Origin: Microbacterium sp. 18062
GTDB taxonomy: Bacteria; Actinomycetota; Actinomycetes; Actinomycetales; Microbacteriaceae
Length of the DNA: 51,453 nucleotides
Direction: 5' to 3'
Assembly (NCBI RefSeq): GCF_902706225.1
Contig: NZ_CACSKB010000029.1
Span: forward strand, 1-51,453
Made by a program: the position numbers and the translations under genes. Position 1 is the first letter of the stretch. Every line of letters begins with the position of its first letter. Positions 8,171 to 17,613 of the stretch are shown piece by piece. The notes under the pieces were generated by a model. The model saw only the letters and a program-made list of their open reading frames with translations. It was not told the DNA's origin and did no database searches.

Positions 8171-9280
8171 GTGACCGCTGCGCAGGTGCGACGCCCCGCC
8201 ACCGACGCGGTGCCGCACGACAAGGGACCGTGGGAGCGATACGGCTGGCTGATGGCCGTCGTGTGGATGGTCTTCCTCGTCTACCCGGTCCTCGCACTGG
8301 CGTCCAGCTCCGCGCCGTTGGCATGGCGAGCGCTGGGATGGGCAGCGACAGCCGCGTTCGGCGTGCTCTACGCGACCGGCTTCGTCATCGGGATGCGGGC
8401 GGGCTGGGGCACGCCGCCGCGCATCGTCGTCGTGATCTTCTGGACACTCGTCCTCTGCGCGGTCGCGACGTCTCCGGCGATCGGCACGCAGGCGCTGAGC
8501 TTCGTCCCGTTCGTCATGTCCTACGCGTCATACGGCCTGCGCGGCGTCTGGCACTGGGCGACGACGGTCCTCGGCGTCGCGCTCGTCGGCGCGGTGATCG
8601 TCCTGACCGGCCGGCTGGAAGGACATCTGCAGCTGCTGGTGATCGTCGCGCTGCTCGCCGTCGCGAACTCGACCAACGTCTGGCTGATCGGTCGTTCGGT
8701 CGCCGCCGACGCGCTGCGCGTCGAGCTGGCCACGAGCGAGGAACGGGAGTCGGTGGCACGCGACGTGCACGATCTGCTCGGACACTCGCTGACCGTGATC
8801 AAGCTCAAGGCGGAGCTGGCGGCGCAGCTGGTGCACCGCGACCCCGATCGCGCGAAGGCGGAGCTCGACGAGGTCGCGCGGCTCGCCGCCGAGGCCATCG
8901 TCGGGGTGCGCAGCACGGTCACCGAGATGCGCACGCCCGTGCTCGCCGATCAGCTCGCGGTGAGCCGCTCCGCGCTCGAGGCGGCGGGCGTCGAGGTGGA
9001 GGTGCGCGGCGACCCGGCGGCGATCTCACCCGCCCAGGCGCTTCCCACCGGGTGGATCGTGCGCGAGGCGACGACGAACGTGCTGCGGCACTCGCGCGCG
9101 CGACACGTGCGTATCGAGGTCGCTCCGGGAAGCCTCGCGATCGAGGACGACGGGGTGGGGGTGAGCGGCGACGCCGGCAACGGGATGCGGGGCATGGCCG
9201 AGCGGGCGCACGCGGCGGGGGCGTCGCTGCGCGTCGACGCCGTCCCCGCCGGAGGAACGCGGGTGAGCGTGAGATGGTGA
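8171..9280 (+). CDS. Sensor histidine kinase, NarL/DesK class
   Basis: Membrane sensor kinase of a two-component system. Residues 22-175 hold about five or six hydrophobic segments with almost no extracytoplasmic loops, suggesting it senses within the membrane, as DesK and LiaS-type kinases do. The HisKA_3 dimerisation box ESVARDVHDLLGHSL carries the phospho-acceptor H200. The ATPase domain shows N303 in REATTNVLRHS, the DDGVGV box at 326-331, and GNGMRGMAERA as the G-box. At 369 residues it is full length. It ends in a seven-base overlap with the response regulator gene and follows an ABC-2 exporter, which it probably controls. Confidence 0.92.
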   Translation: MTAAQVRRPATDAVPHDKGPWERYGWLMAVVWMVFLVYPVLALASSSAPLAWRALGWAATAAFGVLYATGFVIGMRAGWGTPPRIVVVIFWTLVLCAVATSPAIGTQALSFVPFVMSYASYGLRGVWHWATTVLGVALVGAVIVLTGRLEGHLQLLVIVALLAVANSTNVWLIGRSVAADALRVELATSEERESVARDVHDLLGHSLTVIKLKAELAAQLVHRDPDRAKAELDEVARLAAEAIVGVRSTVTEMRTPVLADQLAVSRSALEAAGVEVEVRGDPAAISPAQALPTGWIVREATTNVLRHSRARHVRIEVAPGSLAIEDDGVGVSGDAGNGMRGMAERAHAAGASLRVDAVPAGGTRVSVRW

Positions 9281-9933
9281 ACCGTCAGGACCCGCCGGGC
9301 GCGAGCGCGGAGGAGGCGCCGGGCGGCGCCATCCGCCTTCTGCTCGCCGACGATCAGGCGCTCGTCCGCGGCGCTCTCGGCGCCCTCCTCGAGATGGATG
9401 GCGACATCGTCGTGGTCGGCGAGGCCTCCGATGGAGCGGAGGCCACCGCCGAGGCCGCCCGGCTGCGACCGGACGTCTGCCTGATGGACATCCAGATGCC
9501 GGGCGTCGACGGCATCGCGGCGACGCGGACCGTGCGGGAGGCGAGCCCGTCCACCCGGGTGCTGATCGTGACGACCTTCGCCCGGGCCGGCTATCTGCGC
9601 GGCGCGCTCGACGCGGGAGCGAGCGGCTTCGTCGTCAAGGATGCGCCTCCCGCCCGGCTCGCCGAGGCCGTCCGGAGCGTGCACGCCGGCCGACGGGTGG
9701 TCGACCCGACGCTCGCCGAGGCGGCGCTGTTCGACGGTTCCAACCCGCTCACCGAGCGCGAGCAGCAGGTGCTGCGGCTGTCGTCGGACGGGCGGACCGC
9801 GGGGCGGATCGCGGCCGAGGTCTTCCTCTCACCCGGCACCGTGCGCAACCTCCTGTCGGCGGCCATCGGCAAGACCGGAGGCGTCAACCGCACCCAGGCC
9901 GCGCGCATAGCGCAGGACAAGGGCTGGATCTGA
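9274..9933 (+). CDS. Response regulator, NarL/LuxR family
   Basis: DNA-binding partner of the adjoining kinase. The 219-residue protein has a receiver domain with the acidic pair D26-D27, phospho-acceptor D72 (CLMDIQMPG), T100/T101 and K122 (VVKDA), then a LuxR-type helix-turn-helix at about 157-215 (NPLTEREQQVLRLSSDGRT and the recognition segment LSPGTVRNLLSAAI). ATG at 9274 overlaps the kinase stop by seven bases; GTG at 9277 is an equally possible start and would give the four-base GTGA overlap. The likely target is the exporter operon upstream. Confidence 0.93.
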   Translation: MVNRQDPPGASAEEAPGGAIRLLLADDQALVRGALGALLEMDGDIVVVGEASDGAEATAEAARLRPDVCLMDIQMPGVDGIAATRTVREASPSTRVLIVTTFARAGYLRGALDAGASGFVVKDAPPARLAEAVRSVHAGRRVVDPTLAEAALFDGSNPLTEREQQVLRLSSDGRTAGRIAAEVFLSPGTVRNLLSAAIGKTGGVNRTQAARIAQDKGWI

Positions 9934-10025
9934 GGTGCAGCTCCCGGCTCACCTGACTTCTTCACCCCAGGGAGCGCCTCCTGGACCGCCGAGACGAGGG
10001 TAATCGGCCCAGGCGAGGGCTTTCG

Positions 10026-10060
10026 GAGGGGAATCGTCCTCGTCCCGGCCGATTCCCCTC
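10026..10060. terminator. Bidirectional hairpin terminator between convergent genes
   Basis: GAGGGGAATCG (10026-10036) and CGATTCCCCTC (10050-10060) form a perfect 11-bp stem with a 13-base loop. It lies in the 198-base gap between the rightward response regulator gene and the leftward aldolase gene. Outer CTTTCG and CGAAAG segments can extend it. No T-run follows. Confidence 0.7.
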
Positions 10061-10131
10061 ACCTGCGGCGAAAGGGTCACGGGCACGTTCCGACCCCCGG
10101 GATCCTGCGGACCGACCCCCGCACAGACGTC

Positions 10132-10752
10132 TCAGAGCAGCGCGGCGGCCTCGGCGGCGAGGCGGGCGACCGCGCCCCAGTCCCCGCCGTCCACCTCGGC
10201 GGCCGGGGTGAGCCAGCTCCCCCCGACGCAGACGACGTTCGGCAGCGCGAGGAATTCCGGTGCGTTCGCCGCCGTCACGCCGCCGGTGGGACAGAAACGC
10301 ACCTGGGGCAGCGGGCCCGCGAGCGATCTGAGCAGCGGCACGCCGCCGCTCGCGACGGCCGGGAACAGCTTCTGCACGACGTGGCCGCGTTCCCACGCAG
10401 CGAGGGACTCGCTCACTGTGGCGACGCCCGGGATCGCCGGCACCCCCGATGCCTCGAGGGCGTCGAGGATCCGCGGCGTCGCGCCGGGGCTGACGAGGAA
10501 GCGCGCCCCCGCGTCCACCGCGTCCTCCGCATCCTCGGGGCGCAGCACCGTGCCCGCCCCGAGGAGGATCTCGGGCACCTCGGCGGCGATCGCGCGGATG
10601 GCGTCGAGCGCCGCGGAGGTGCGCAGCGTCAGCTCCACGATGCGCACGCCCCCGGCCACCAGCGCCCGCGCCAACGACACGGCCTCGGCCGCGTCGTCGA
10701 TGACGACGACGGGGATCACCGGGGACACGGCCACGATCTCACTGCTGTCCAC
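10132..10752 (-). CDS. eda: 2-dehydro-3-deoxy-6-phosphogluconate (KDPG) aldolase
   Basis: Cleaves KDPG to pyruvate and glyceraldehyde 3-phosphate, the last step of this hexonate pathway. It is a 206-residue class I aldolase barrel. Key residues are the base E40 in VELTLRT, R44 beside it, T68 in GAGTV, and the Schiff-base lysine K128 in VVQKLFPA (usually KFFPA). The phosphate-binding loop is CPTGGVTAANAPEF. Its start overlaps the end of the oxidoreductase gene by 14 bases. It is the last gene of the operon that starts at the MFS importer, and a strong hairpin lies beyond its stop. Confidence 0.94.
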   Translation of the reverse strand: MDSSEIVAVSPVIPVVVIDDAAEAVSLARALVAGGVRIVELTLRTSAALDAIRAIAAEVPEILLGAGTVLRPEDAEDAVDAGARFLVSPGATPRILDALEASGVPAIPGVATVSESLAAWERGHVVQKLFPAVASGGVPLLRSLAGPLPQVRFCPTGGVTAANAPEFLALPNVVCVGGSWLTPAAEVDGGDWGAVARLAAEAAALL

Positions 10753-12181
10753 GCAACTCCTCCTTCACGCCGGACACCCCGGCTCGTTCGATGACCCTCG
10801 ACCAGCCGCGCAGGAGATCCGCGACGACGGCGTCGGCGGCGAGGTCGGGGGCGATCAGCTCCAGCACCCGCAGACCGCCCTCCCCCGGCGCCGCTCCGGA
10901 GGCGGCCGCGGTCACCTCGTCCCGGCGCGGATCGTCGACGGTCGCGGGGTCGGCGCGCCGGAGGTACGCGGCCCAGGCGGCGACGGCGAGCGCGGCCGCG
11001 CGAGGCTCCCTGCCGCGGGCACGCGCCGCGCGGATCGTCGCACCGATGCGCGGGCCGATCTTCTGCGAGCCGTCGGCGCCGACCTTGGCCACGGTGTGCC
11101 CGAGATGCGGATTGCCGAACCGCTCGATCACCGCATCCCGGTACTCGTCCCCGTGCATCCCGGCGGGAAGCTCGAGGGAGGGGAGCACGTCGTCGTCGAC
11201 CAGGCGACGGATCGCGGTCCGCCACTCCGGCACGGCGACGGCCTGGGCGACGGTCACCGCGCCGGACAGCAGTCCCAGATAGGCCAGCAGCGAGTGGCTC
11301 GCGTTGAGGATGCGGAGCTTCGCGCCCTCCCACGGCGCGACGTCGGCGACGAACTGCGCACCGGCCCGCTCCCACGCGGGGCGCTCCGCGGCGAAGTCGT
11401 CGGCGATCACCCATTGCAGGTACGGCTCGGCGACGACCGCGGCGTCGTCGCCGAGTCCCAGCCGCCGGGCGACCGCCTCCCGGTCGGCATCCGTCGTCGC
11501 CGGCACCATGCGGTCGACCATCGTGTCCGGGAAGCGGATGCTGCGCGACAGGGCCGACGACAGACGCGAGCCGGCGGCGCCCCCGAGCGCGTCGGCGAAC
11601 GATGCGAGCGCGCGTGCGAGCAGGCGGCCGTTCCCCGGCAGGTTGTCGCACGACAGGACGGTGAGCGGGGCGCCGTCGCGGGCGGCGATGCCGGCCGCCA
11701 GCTGCCCGATCGCCGTCGAGCGCGCGCCCGCGAGATCGGCGCGCACGGCGGGCGAGGCCACGTCGAGATCGCCGTCGCCGCCGAGGTGATACCCCTTCTC
11801 GGTGATCGTCAGCGTGACGACACGGGTCTCGGGCGAGGCGATCGCGGCCGCCACCTCGTCCGGCGCGCCCTGTGCGGCCACGGCCCGCACCACCGACGCG
11901 ACGACCTCGGTGACGGTCGACGCGGCGCTGCGCGAGGTGACCGTGAAGAGGCCGTCCTGGGGACCGAGCTGCTCGGGCACGGTCGCCGAGCGCTGCGACA
12001 CGCCCACGATGCCCCAGCGGTCGTCTCCGGTCGCCGACATGGCGGCATCGGTGAGCACGGCGGTGTGCGCCCGCGCGAACGCGCCGATCCCGAGGTGCAC
12101 GATGCCCGCACGCACGCGCCCCGCATGGACCGGCAGGACCAGACCGCGGCGCGCGGCGGAGGCGATGCTCAACCGTTCCAT
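10739..12181 (-). CDS. uxuB: Mannitol dehydrogenase family oxidoreductase (probable fructuronate reductase)
   Basis: Polyol-specific long-chain dehydrogenase using NAD(P). In this context it probably interconverts D-fructuronate and D-mannonate, feeding mannonate dehydratase. The 480 residues show the nucleotide-binding segment GIVHLGIGAFARAH at the N-terminus and the family catalytic signature K288, N293, H296 (KLRILNASH). Mannitol or other polyol 2-dehydrogenase activity cannot be excluded from sequence. It overlaps the KDG kinase gene by 13 bases and the aldolase gene by 14. The symbol is based on operon context more than on sequence alone. Confidence 0.82.
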   Translation of the reverse strand: MERLSIASAARRGLVLPVHAGRVRAGIVHLGIGAFARAHTAVLTDAAMSATGDDRWGIVGVSQRSATVPEQLGPQDGLFTVTSRSAASTVTEVVASVVRAVAAQGAPDEVAAAIASPETRVVTLTITEKGYHLGGDGDLDVASPAVRADLAGARSTAIGQLAAGIAARDGAPLTVLSCDNLPGNGRLLARALASFADALGGAAGSRLSSALSRSIRFPDTMVDRMVPATTDADREAVARRLGLGDDAAVVAEPYLQWVIADDFAAERPAWERAGAQFVADVAPWEGAKLRILNASHSLLAYLGLLSGAVTVAQAVAVPEWRTAIRRLVDDDVLPSLELPAGMHGDEYRDAVIERFGNPHLGHTVAKVGADGSQKIGPRIGATIRAARARGREPRAAALAVAAWAAYLRRADPATVDDPRRDEVTAAASGAAPGEGGLRVLELIAPDLAADAVVADLLRGWSRVIERAGVSGVKEELRGQQ

Positions 12182-13107
12182 GCCGCCGCCGTCCGCGCGT
12201 GCGCGTCGACCTCGTCGAGCGCGGCGACACGGTCCGCGCCGCCGCGCACCGACACCGCCAAGGATGCCGCGGCCGCCGCGCGCACCGCCGCCCGGCCGAC
12301 CTCGTCGCCCCTGGCGATGCGCGCGACGAACGTGCCGAGGAACGCGTCGCCCGCTCCCGTCTGGTCGACGACGGCCGGAGCCGGGATCGACGCGATGCGA
12401 TGCGCATCGGCGCCGACGCGCAGGAGCACGCCGTCGGCCCCGCAGGTCACGACGACGATCTCGGCGCCGGCCTCGCGCAGACGCGCCGCCGCCGCATCCG
12501 CCGTCGCCGCCCCCAGCAGCTCACGGGTCTCGAGCGGATGGGAGGGGGTGACCAGCCAGATATCGGGGAGGAGCTCGTCGAGCAGCCCGGCGGCCGCCGC
12601 CGTGGTGGTGAGGCGTGGACGGAGGTTCGGGTCGTAGGCGAAGCGTGCCGCATGGCGCGCGGCGGTCGTCAGCGCCGCACGCGCGGACGCCGATATCGCC
12701 CCCGAGATGCCGCTGGCCACGACGACGCCGGCGGCGGCGATCTGATCGAGCGGAAGGTCCCCCGGCGACAATGTCGAGCCGACGCTGCCGCCGCGCGCGT
12801 AGGCGAACTGCCGCTCCCCGCTCGGATCGCCGTGCACCAGATAGACGCCCTGCTGCCCTGGGCGGCGCACGAGCAGCACATCCGAGACGCCCAGCGCGCG
12901 GACCCGCTCCGCGATGGCGTCGCCGATCTCGTCGTCGGGCAGCACCGCCACCAGCGCCGTGCGTGCGCCCGCCGCCGCGGCCGCCGCGGCGACGTTCAGG
13001 GCATCGCCGGACACCCCGAGGCGGGCGGGGACGCCGTGGGCGAAAGGCCGGTCGGTGGCGAGCTCGACGAGCACCTCGCCGATCGCGATGACGTCGAACA
13101 TGGTCAC
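12169..13107 (-). CDS. kdgK: PfkB-family sugar kinase, probable 2-keto-3-deoxygluconate kinase
   Basis: Ribokinase-fold kinase predicted to phosphorylate KDG to KDPG between mannonate dehydratase and the aldolase. The 312-residue protein has the PfkB N-terminal sugar-binding region ([17 protein letters not shown] near 32-48) and the C-terminal signature DQTGAGDAF, in which D254 is the catalytic base and GAG forms the anion hole. The start is either GTG at 13107, which makes a GTGA overlap with the dehydratase stop, or ATG at 13101. I list the GTG for coupling; neither has a strong ribosome site. Confidence 0.88.
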   Translation of the reverse strand: MTMFDVIAIGEVLVELATDRPFAHGVPARLGVSGDALNVAAAAAAAGARTALVAVLPDDEIGDAIAERVRALGVSDVLLVRRPGQQGVYLVHGDPSGERQFAYARGGSVGSTLSPGDLPLDQIAAAGVVVASGISGAISASARAALTTAARHAARFAYDPNLRPRLTTTAAAAGLLDELLPDIWLVTPSHPLETRELLGAATADAAAARLREAGAEIVVVTCGADGVLLRVGADAHRIASIPAPAVVDQTGAGDAFLGTFVARIARGDEVGRAAVRAAAAASLAVSVRGGADRVAALDEVDAHARTAAAWNG

Positions 13108-14312
13108 CAGTCGTGGACGGAGCCGTCGAGCCGGCGGTTGACCGGCAGGTACTTCGGGTCGTACGGGAAGCGCTTGGCCGCCTCCTCGTCGAAGGACACT
13201 CCGATCCCCGGGAGGTCGCCCGGATGCATGTAGCCGTCGCGGAAGGAGTATCCGACGGTGAACACCTCCTCGGCCGCGGCCAGGTGGCCCATGTACTCCT
13301 GGATGCCGAAGTTCGGGATGCTGAGGTCGACGTGCAGCGCCGCCGCGAGAGAGACCGGCGACAGGTCTCCGGCGCCGTGCGAGCCCGACCGCACGCCGTA
13401 CAGCTCCGCGAGGGAGAACACACGTCGCAGGTGCGTGATGCCGCCGGTGTGCGACACCGAGGTGCGGATGTAGTCGATCAGGCGCTCGGTGATCAGCTGC
13501 TGCGCGTCCCAGATCGAGTTGAAGACCTCGCCCACCGCGAGCGGGGTGGTCGTGTGCTGCCGGATCAGCCGGAACGCGGACTGGTCCTCGGCCGGCGTCG
13601 GGTCCTCGATCCAGAACGGCCGGTACGGCTCGAGCGCCGCCCCCACGCGCGCCGCCTCGATCGGGGAGAGCCGGTGGTGCATGTCGTGGAGCAGATGCAC
13701 GCCGTATCCGAACCGGTCGCGCACGTGCTCGAACAGCCGGGGCGCGAAGTCGAGGTACGCACTCGTCTCCCAGCGGTCCTCCTGCGGCCGGGCGCCGGAC
13801 GCCGGCTCGTAGACGGGGGAGGCGCCGGCGATGCCGTACGTGGCGTCCAGGCCCGGGATGGCGGACTGCACGCGGATCGCCTTGTACCCCTGGGCGAGGT
13901 GGCGCTCGACGTCGGCGTCCAGCCCGTCGAGGTCGCCGCCGCTCGCGTGCCCGTAGACCATGACCCCGTCGCGGGCCGCACCCCCGAGCAGCTGATAGAC
14001 CGGAAGTCCGGCGGCCTTGCCCTTGATGTCCCAGAGGGCGACGTCGACGGCGGCGATCGCCGTCATCGTGACGGGGCCGCGACGCCAGTACGCGCCGCGA
14101 TAGAGGTACTGCCAGGTGTCCTCGATGCGGTGCGCGTCGCGACCGATCAGCAGGGGCACGACGTGATCGCTCAGATACGACGCGACCGCGAGCTCGCGAC
14201 CGTTCAGCGTCGCATCGCCGTACCCGACCAGGCCGTCGTCGGTCTCGACGACCAGGGTGACGTAGTTGCGGCCGGGTGCGCTGACGATGACGCGGGCGTC
14301 GGTGATCTTCAC
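13104..14312 (-). CDS. manD: D-mannonate dehydratase, enolase superfamily (ManD/RspA type)
   Basis: Dehydrates D-mannonate (some relatives D-gluconate) to 2-keto-3-deoxygluconate. At 402 residues it matches the ManD subgroup of the mandelate racemase-like enolase superfamily. Visible features are the capping domain ([25 protein letters not shown]), the first metal ligand with its base in [12 protein letters not shown], the second ligand Glu in PFWIEDPTP, the third in [12 protein letters not shown], and the late segment [12 protein letters not shown] carrying the conserved His. The GTG start at 14312 overlaps the preceding stop as GTGA. Members vary between high-efficiency mannonate-specific and promiscuous forms; the operon supports a true catabolic role. 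Confidence 0.9.
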   Translation of the reverse strand: MKITDARVIVSAPGRNYVTLVVETDDGLVGYGDATLNGRELAVASYLSDHVVPLLIGRDAHRIEDTWQYLYRGAYWRRGPVTMTAIAAVDVALWDIKGKAAGLPVYQLLGGAARDGVMVYGHASGGDLDGLDADVERHLAQGYKAIRVQSAIPGLDATYGIAGASPVYEPASGARPQEDRWETSAYLDFAPRLFEHVRDRFGYGVHLLHDMHHRLSPIEAARVGAALEPYRPFWIEDPTPAEDQSAFRLIRQHTTTPLAVGEVFNSIWDAQQLITERLIDYIRTSVSHTGGITHLRRVFSLAELYGVRSGSHGAGDLSPVSLAAALHVDLSIPNFGIQEYMGHLAAAEEVFTVGYSFRDGYMHPGDLPGIGVSFDEEAAKRFPYDPKYLPVNRRLDGSVHDW

Positions 14313-15343
14313 GGGGTCTCCTCGGACGGGGTGCTGATGGCGAGCATGACCTTTCCGCTGCCGGCGGCGGCGGCGCGGAAGGCCTCCTCGGCGCGGTCGA
14401 GGTCGAAGCGGTGCGTGATGACGGGGGTCACGTCGAGCCCCCCGCCGAGGGCGGCGACCGCATCCGTGATCTCGTCGACGAAGCGGTAGCTCCCCGCCCA
14501 GGTGATCTCGCGGGTGACGAGGTCGCCGATCACGGCCGGGGCCGGGGTGCCGGGGAGGTTCCCCACCTGAACGAGAACGCCGCCGCGCGAGGTCGCGCGC
14601 AGCACCGCACCGAGGGCGGCGGGGGCGCCGGACGCCTCGAACACCAGGTCGTGCTCGGGCAGGGGCGTGCCGGACGACACGTCGACGACCCGATCGGCGC
14701 CCATCCGCCGCGCGATGCCGAGCGCTGCCGGGGCGATGTCCGCCGACGTGATGCGCCCGGCCCCCGCGTGACGGAGCGCCGCCACCGTCAGCGAGCCGAT
14801 CGCCCCGGCACCGTTGACCAGCACGTCGCGGCCGCGCACATCGCCGGCTCGCACCACGGCATGCATCGCCACCGCGAGGGGCTCCGACAGAGCGCCGCGC
14901 AACGTGTCGAGCCCGGCGGGGAGCAGACGCAGCTGCTCGACGCGGGCCGTCACCCGTTCCCGGAAGCCCCCGTCGGTGTGCGGGTGGAAGGCGGCGGATC
15001 CGAAGTAGCGCACCCGATCGTGCAGGTTCTCACGCCCGGCGAGCCGCACGGGCAGGGTCGAGTCCGGCTCGACCGTCGCCGGGTGCACGGTGGCCCTGCG
15101 TCCGATCAGGGCGGGATCGCCGCCGGCTCCCACCGCCGACACGGTCCCGGCGATCTCGTGCCCGAGCACGAGGGGATCGACCAGCACCGCCGTCCCGGAC
15201 GCCCCGTGCCTCCAGTAGGAGAGGTCCGACCCGCAGATGCCGCCCCACTCCACGCGCACCTCGACCTCGCCGGGGCCCGGCTCCGTCGCGGCCACGTCGT
15301 CGACGCGGAGATCGCCTGCCGTGTGCACCCTGAGGGCCCTCAT
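14309..15343 (-). CDS. Zinc-type alcohol dehydrogenase, L-idonate 5-dehydrogenase-like
   Basis: Medium-chain dehydrogenase, probably oxidising a hexonate such as L-idonate at C5 to feed the mannonate/KDG route. The 344 residues keep the catalytic zinc ligands C37 (GGICGSD) and H62-E63 (LGHEIAG), and a Rossmann fold near 170-175 ([11 protein letters not shown]). The lobe that normally carries four structural-zinc cysteines (about 88-112) keeps its length, with GRENLH near 103-108, but contains no cysteine. ATG overlaps the importer stop as ATGA. Substrate assignment rests on neighbours and similarity in kind to IdnD and related sugar-acid dehydrogenases. Confidence 0.85.
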   Translation of the reverse strand: MRALRVHTAGDLRVDDVAATEPGPGEVEVRVEWGGICGSDLSYWRHGASGTAVLVDPLVLGHEIAGTVSAVGAGGDPALIGRRATVHPATVEPDSTLPVRLAGRENLHDRVRYFGSAAFHPHTDGGFRERVTARVEQLRLLPAGLDTLRGALSEPLAVAMHAVVRAGDVRGRDVLVNGAGAIGSLTVAALRHAGAGRITSADIAPAALGIARRMGADRVVDVSSGTPLPEHDLVFEASGAPAALGAVLRATSRGGVLVQVGNLPGTPAPAVIGDLVTREITWAGSYRFVDEITDAVAALGGGLDVTPVITHRFDLDRAEEAFRAAAAGSGKVMLAISTPSEETP

Positions 15344-16722
15344 ACGGCATCCTGGAGCTGCACGAGGTCGCGGCCACGGACTTCCGGCATGATCCACGCC
15401 GAGACGAAGGTCACAGCCGAGTAGCCGATGATCATGGCCGCCAACGGCCACCAGTGCCCGGTCAGCGCGGTGAAGGTGGCGGCGAGCACCGGACCGATCG
15501 CGGTCGTGAGTATCCCGCCGACCTCCTTCGCCAGAGCGAGCTGGGTGAACCGGGTGCGCGACCCGAAGATCTCCGCCATCGTCACGCTCTCCAGCGAGAA
15601 CAGCGACAGCACGCCGACGTTCAGCGCGACGACGATCCCGACGATCGTCAGCACCTCGTCGCCGCTGGAGACCATGATCAGCAGGGGCACGGCGAGCACG
15701 GCGGTCAGCGCCGTCGCGATCAGGTAGATCGGCCGTCGGCCGAAGCGGTCGCCCAGGAGACCGACCACGGGGACCGTGACGAAGCCGACGATCGACCCGA
15801 TCATGATCGCGGTCGGCCCGACGGCCGCCGCGGCGGCGACGATCCCGCCGATGTACGCGAGGATGTACGTCTGCACGAGCCCCGAGTTCCCGGCCTGCCC
15901 GAACCTCAGCCCCAGCGCCAGGAAGAAGGCCCTGCCCTTGCGCTGGTGCAGCGCCGCCTCGATCGTGCTCTGGGCGGCGCCGGTGGCGCTCTCGGCCTCG
16001 GCGCGCAGCTCGGTCCGGCTGACGGCGACGCCGTTCTGCACGTCGGGCCGCTGCTCGAAGACGGGACTCTCCTTCAGGGAGAAGCGGATCCACAGGGCCA
16101 GGATCAGCAGGACGAAGCTGAGGAGGAACGGCAGACGCCATCCCCATTCCAGCAGCTGCTCGCGCGGCATGACCACCGCCAGCAGCGCCCAGATGCCGGA
16201 GGCCGCGAGCGTGCCCGAGTTGGTTCCGAGCGACACGAGCGAGGCGATGACGCCACGGCGCCGCGGCGGGGCGTACTCGGCGAGCATCACCGTCGCGCCG
16301 GCGATCTCGGCGCCGGCGCCGAAGCCCTGCGCAAGCCGCAGGACCACCAGCAGGACCGGTGCCCAGATGCCGATCATCGCGTAGGTGGGGAGGACCCCGA
16401 TGAGCGTCGTCGAGACGCCCATGAGCGCGATCGTGAGGAAGAGCACCCTCTTCCGCCCGATCCGGTCGCCCATCCGCCCGAAGTAGACGGCACCGACGAG
16501 CCGTGCGACGTATCCGACGCCGTAGATGCCCATCGCGGCGATGATGCCGATGGCCGGGTGGACGTCGGGGAAGAAGAGCTCGTTGAACACGAGCGCGGTG
16601 GCCAGCGAGTAGAGCTGGAAGTCCATGAACTCCATCGCGGTGCCGAGCCATCCCGACACCGCGGCCTTGCCGAGCTCTTTCGTACTGCGCGTCCCTCGGT
16701 CCAGTGATGTATCCGTGGCCAT
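15340..16722 (-). CDS. MFS transporter, metabolite:H+ symporter (MHS) type
   Basis: Twelve-helix importer of 460 residues, first gene of the hexonate operon, so probably a proton-coupled sugar-acid importer. The opening GWLGTAMEFMDFQLYS and the loop 2-3 motif GRMGDRIGRKRVLF are typical of the MHS branch (ProP/ShiA-like); the half-repeat motif GDRFGRRPIYL lies in loop 8-9. The C-terminus PEVRGRDLVQLQ also fits. ATG lies about 58 bases downstream of the predicted transcription start. The operator in its promoter suggests control by the GntR protein just upstream. Confidence 0.9.
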   Translation of the reverse strand: MATDTSLDRGTRSTKELGKAAVSGWLGTAMEFMDFQLYSLATALVFNELFFPDVHPAIGIIAAMGIYGVGYVARLVGAVYFGRMGDRIGRKRVLFLTIALMGVSTTLIGVLPTYAMIGIWAPVLLVVLRLAQGFGAGAEIAGATVMLAEYAPPRRRGVIASLVSLGTNSGTLAASGIWALLAVVMPREQLLEWGWRLPFLLSFVLLILALWIRFSLKESPVFEQRPDVQNGVAVSRTELRAEAESATGAAQSTIEAALHQRKGRAFFLALGLRFGQAGNSGLVQTYILAYIGGIVAAAAAVGPTAIMIGSIVGFVTVPVVGLLGDRFGRRPIYLIATALTAVLAVPLLIMVSSGDEVLTIVGIVVALNVGVLSLFSLESVTMAEIFGSRTRFTQLALAKEVGGILTTAIGPVLAATFTALTGHWWPLAAMIIGYSAVTFVSAWIMPEVRGRDLVQLQDAV

Positions 16723-16787
16723 CCGATGCCCCTTCGCTCGAGATGCAGCGGGCCGACGACCTCATCGACTGTGACCGCTCGACTGAA

Positions 16788-16816
16788 ATGGAACCACTGA
16801 AATTTCAGTTTGTCAA
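16788..16816 (-). promoter_or_regulatory. Promoter of the hexonate operon with GntR-type operator in its spacer
   Basis: On the minus strand TTGACA (16811-16816) is a perfect -35, followed by 17 bases and TTCCAT (16788-16793) as a weak -10. The spacer contains the perfect 14-bp palindrome ACTGAAATTTCAGT (16796-16809). A further half-site ACTGAAAT lies at 16782-16789, 14 bp away. A repressor bound there would block RNA polymerase directly. The divergent position next to the GntR gene makes it the likely binder. Confidence 0.72.
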
Positions 16817-16847
16817 TCGAATGATCCCCCTCCCGTCCTGCCCCGAG

Positions 16848-17552
16848 CTAGCCGAGCGAGGTCGTGACGGCGCGCACCGGCGCGGGCTGCGCCCCGTCGA
16901 CGAAGTAGTCGGGGTGCTCGGCACGGATGGCGCCGATGTCGCGGAAAACCGCGCGCAGATGGTGCCGCAGGGCGTCGAGTCCCGAGTCGTCGTCGGCGCT
17001 CAGACCGTCGGCGATCCTCGTGTGCTCCTCCAGCAGCCGCTCGAGCACCGCGGGCAGCGGAAGGCTCAGCGTGCGGGCCCGATCCATGTGCACCTTCGCC
17101 GCGCTCACCTGCGCCCACGCCGCCTCCCTGCCCGACACGGACATCAGCGTCCGGTGGAACTCGTCGTCCAGCGCCAGGAACTCGTGCGTGTCGCCCGCGA
17201 CGACGGCGTCGCGCTGAGCGCGCAGGATCTCATCGATCACGACCCGCTGCCCCGCCTCGACCCGGCCCGCTGCTTCGCGGTACGAGGCCGTCTCGATCGC
17301 CTCACGGACGAACTGCGACGTCGAGACGCGCTCCAGGCTGATCCGGGTCACGAACGTGCCCATGCGCGGGTAGACGCGCACGAGTCCCTCGTCTCCGAGC
17401 CGGATGATCGCCTCACGCACCGGAGTACGGCTCACGCCCAGCTCGGCGGCGATCGACTTCTCGTCCAGCGGCGCCCCGGGACGCAGCTCCGACGCCACGA
17501 TTCGCTCCCGCAGCACCCGCTGCACCGTGTCTCTCGCCGTCGCCTCGCTCAT
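16848..17552 (-). CDS. GntR-family regulator, FadR subfamily (FCD domain)
   Basis: Ligand-controlled repressor of 234 residues. The winged helix is at about 8-70 (LDEKSIAAELGVSRTPVREA, wing RVYPRMGTFVTRIS). The FCD domain (85-220) keeps a metal-ligand pattern: DDEFHRTLM (Asp and His), EEHTRIADGL (His) and LRHHLRAVF (His), so it probably binds a metal-coordinated sugar acid. It lies immediately upstream of the importer gene on the same strand, with the 14-bp palindrome between them, 39 bases beyond its own stop. It most likely represses the hexonate operon and is released by an intermediate such as a hexuronate or KDG. Confidence 0.9.
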   Translation of the reverse strand: MSEATARDTVQRVLRERIVASELRPGAPLDEKSIAAELGVSRTPVREAIIRLGDEGLVRVYPRMGTFVTRISLERVSTSQFVREAIETASYREAAGRVEAGQRVVIDEILRAQRDAVVAGDTHEFLALDDEFHRTLMSVSGREAAWAQVSAAKVHMDRARTLSLPLPAVLERLLEEHTRIADGLSADDDSGLDALRHHLRAVFRDIGAIRAEHPDYFVDGAQPAPVRAVTTSLG

Positions 17553-17613
17553 GCACCCGCCTCACATCCATTGTGACCCACCGCGGCGGCGGCGCCGCGT
17601 GCCCGCGGCGGCC

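Noticed and set aside
10001..10054. AATCGGCC...GGCCGATT as the main terminator of the response regulator gene
   Set aside because: The two arms are 37 bases apart and compete with the much better 11-bp stem at 10026-10060 that uses the same right-hand sequence.
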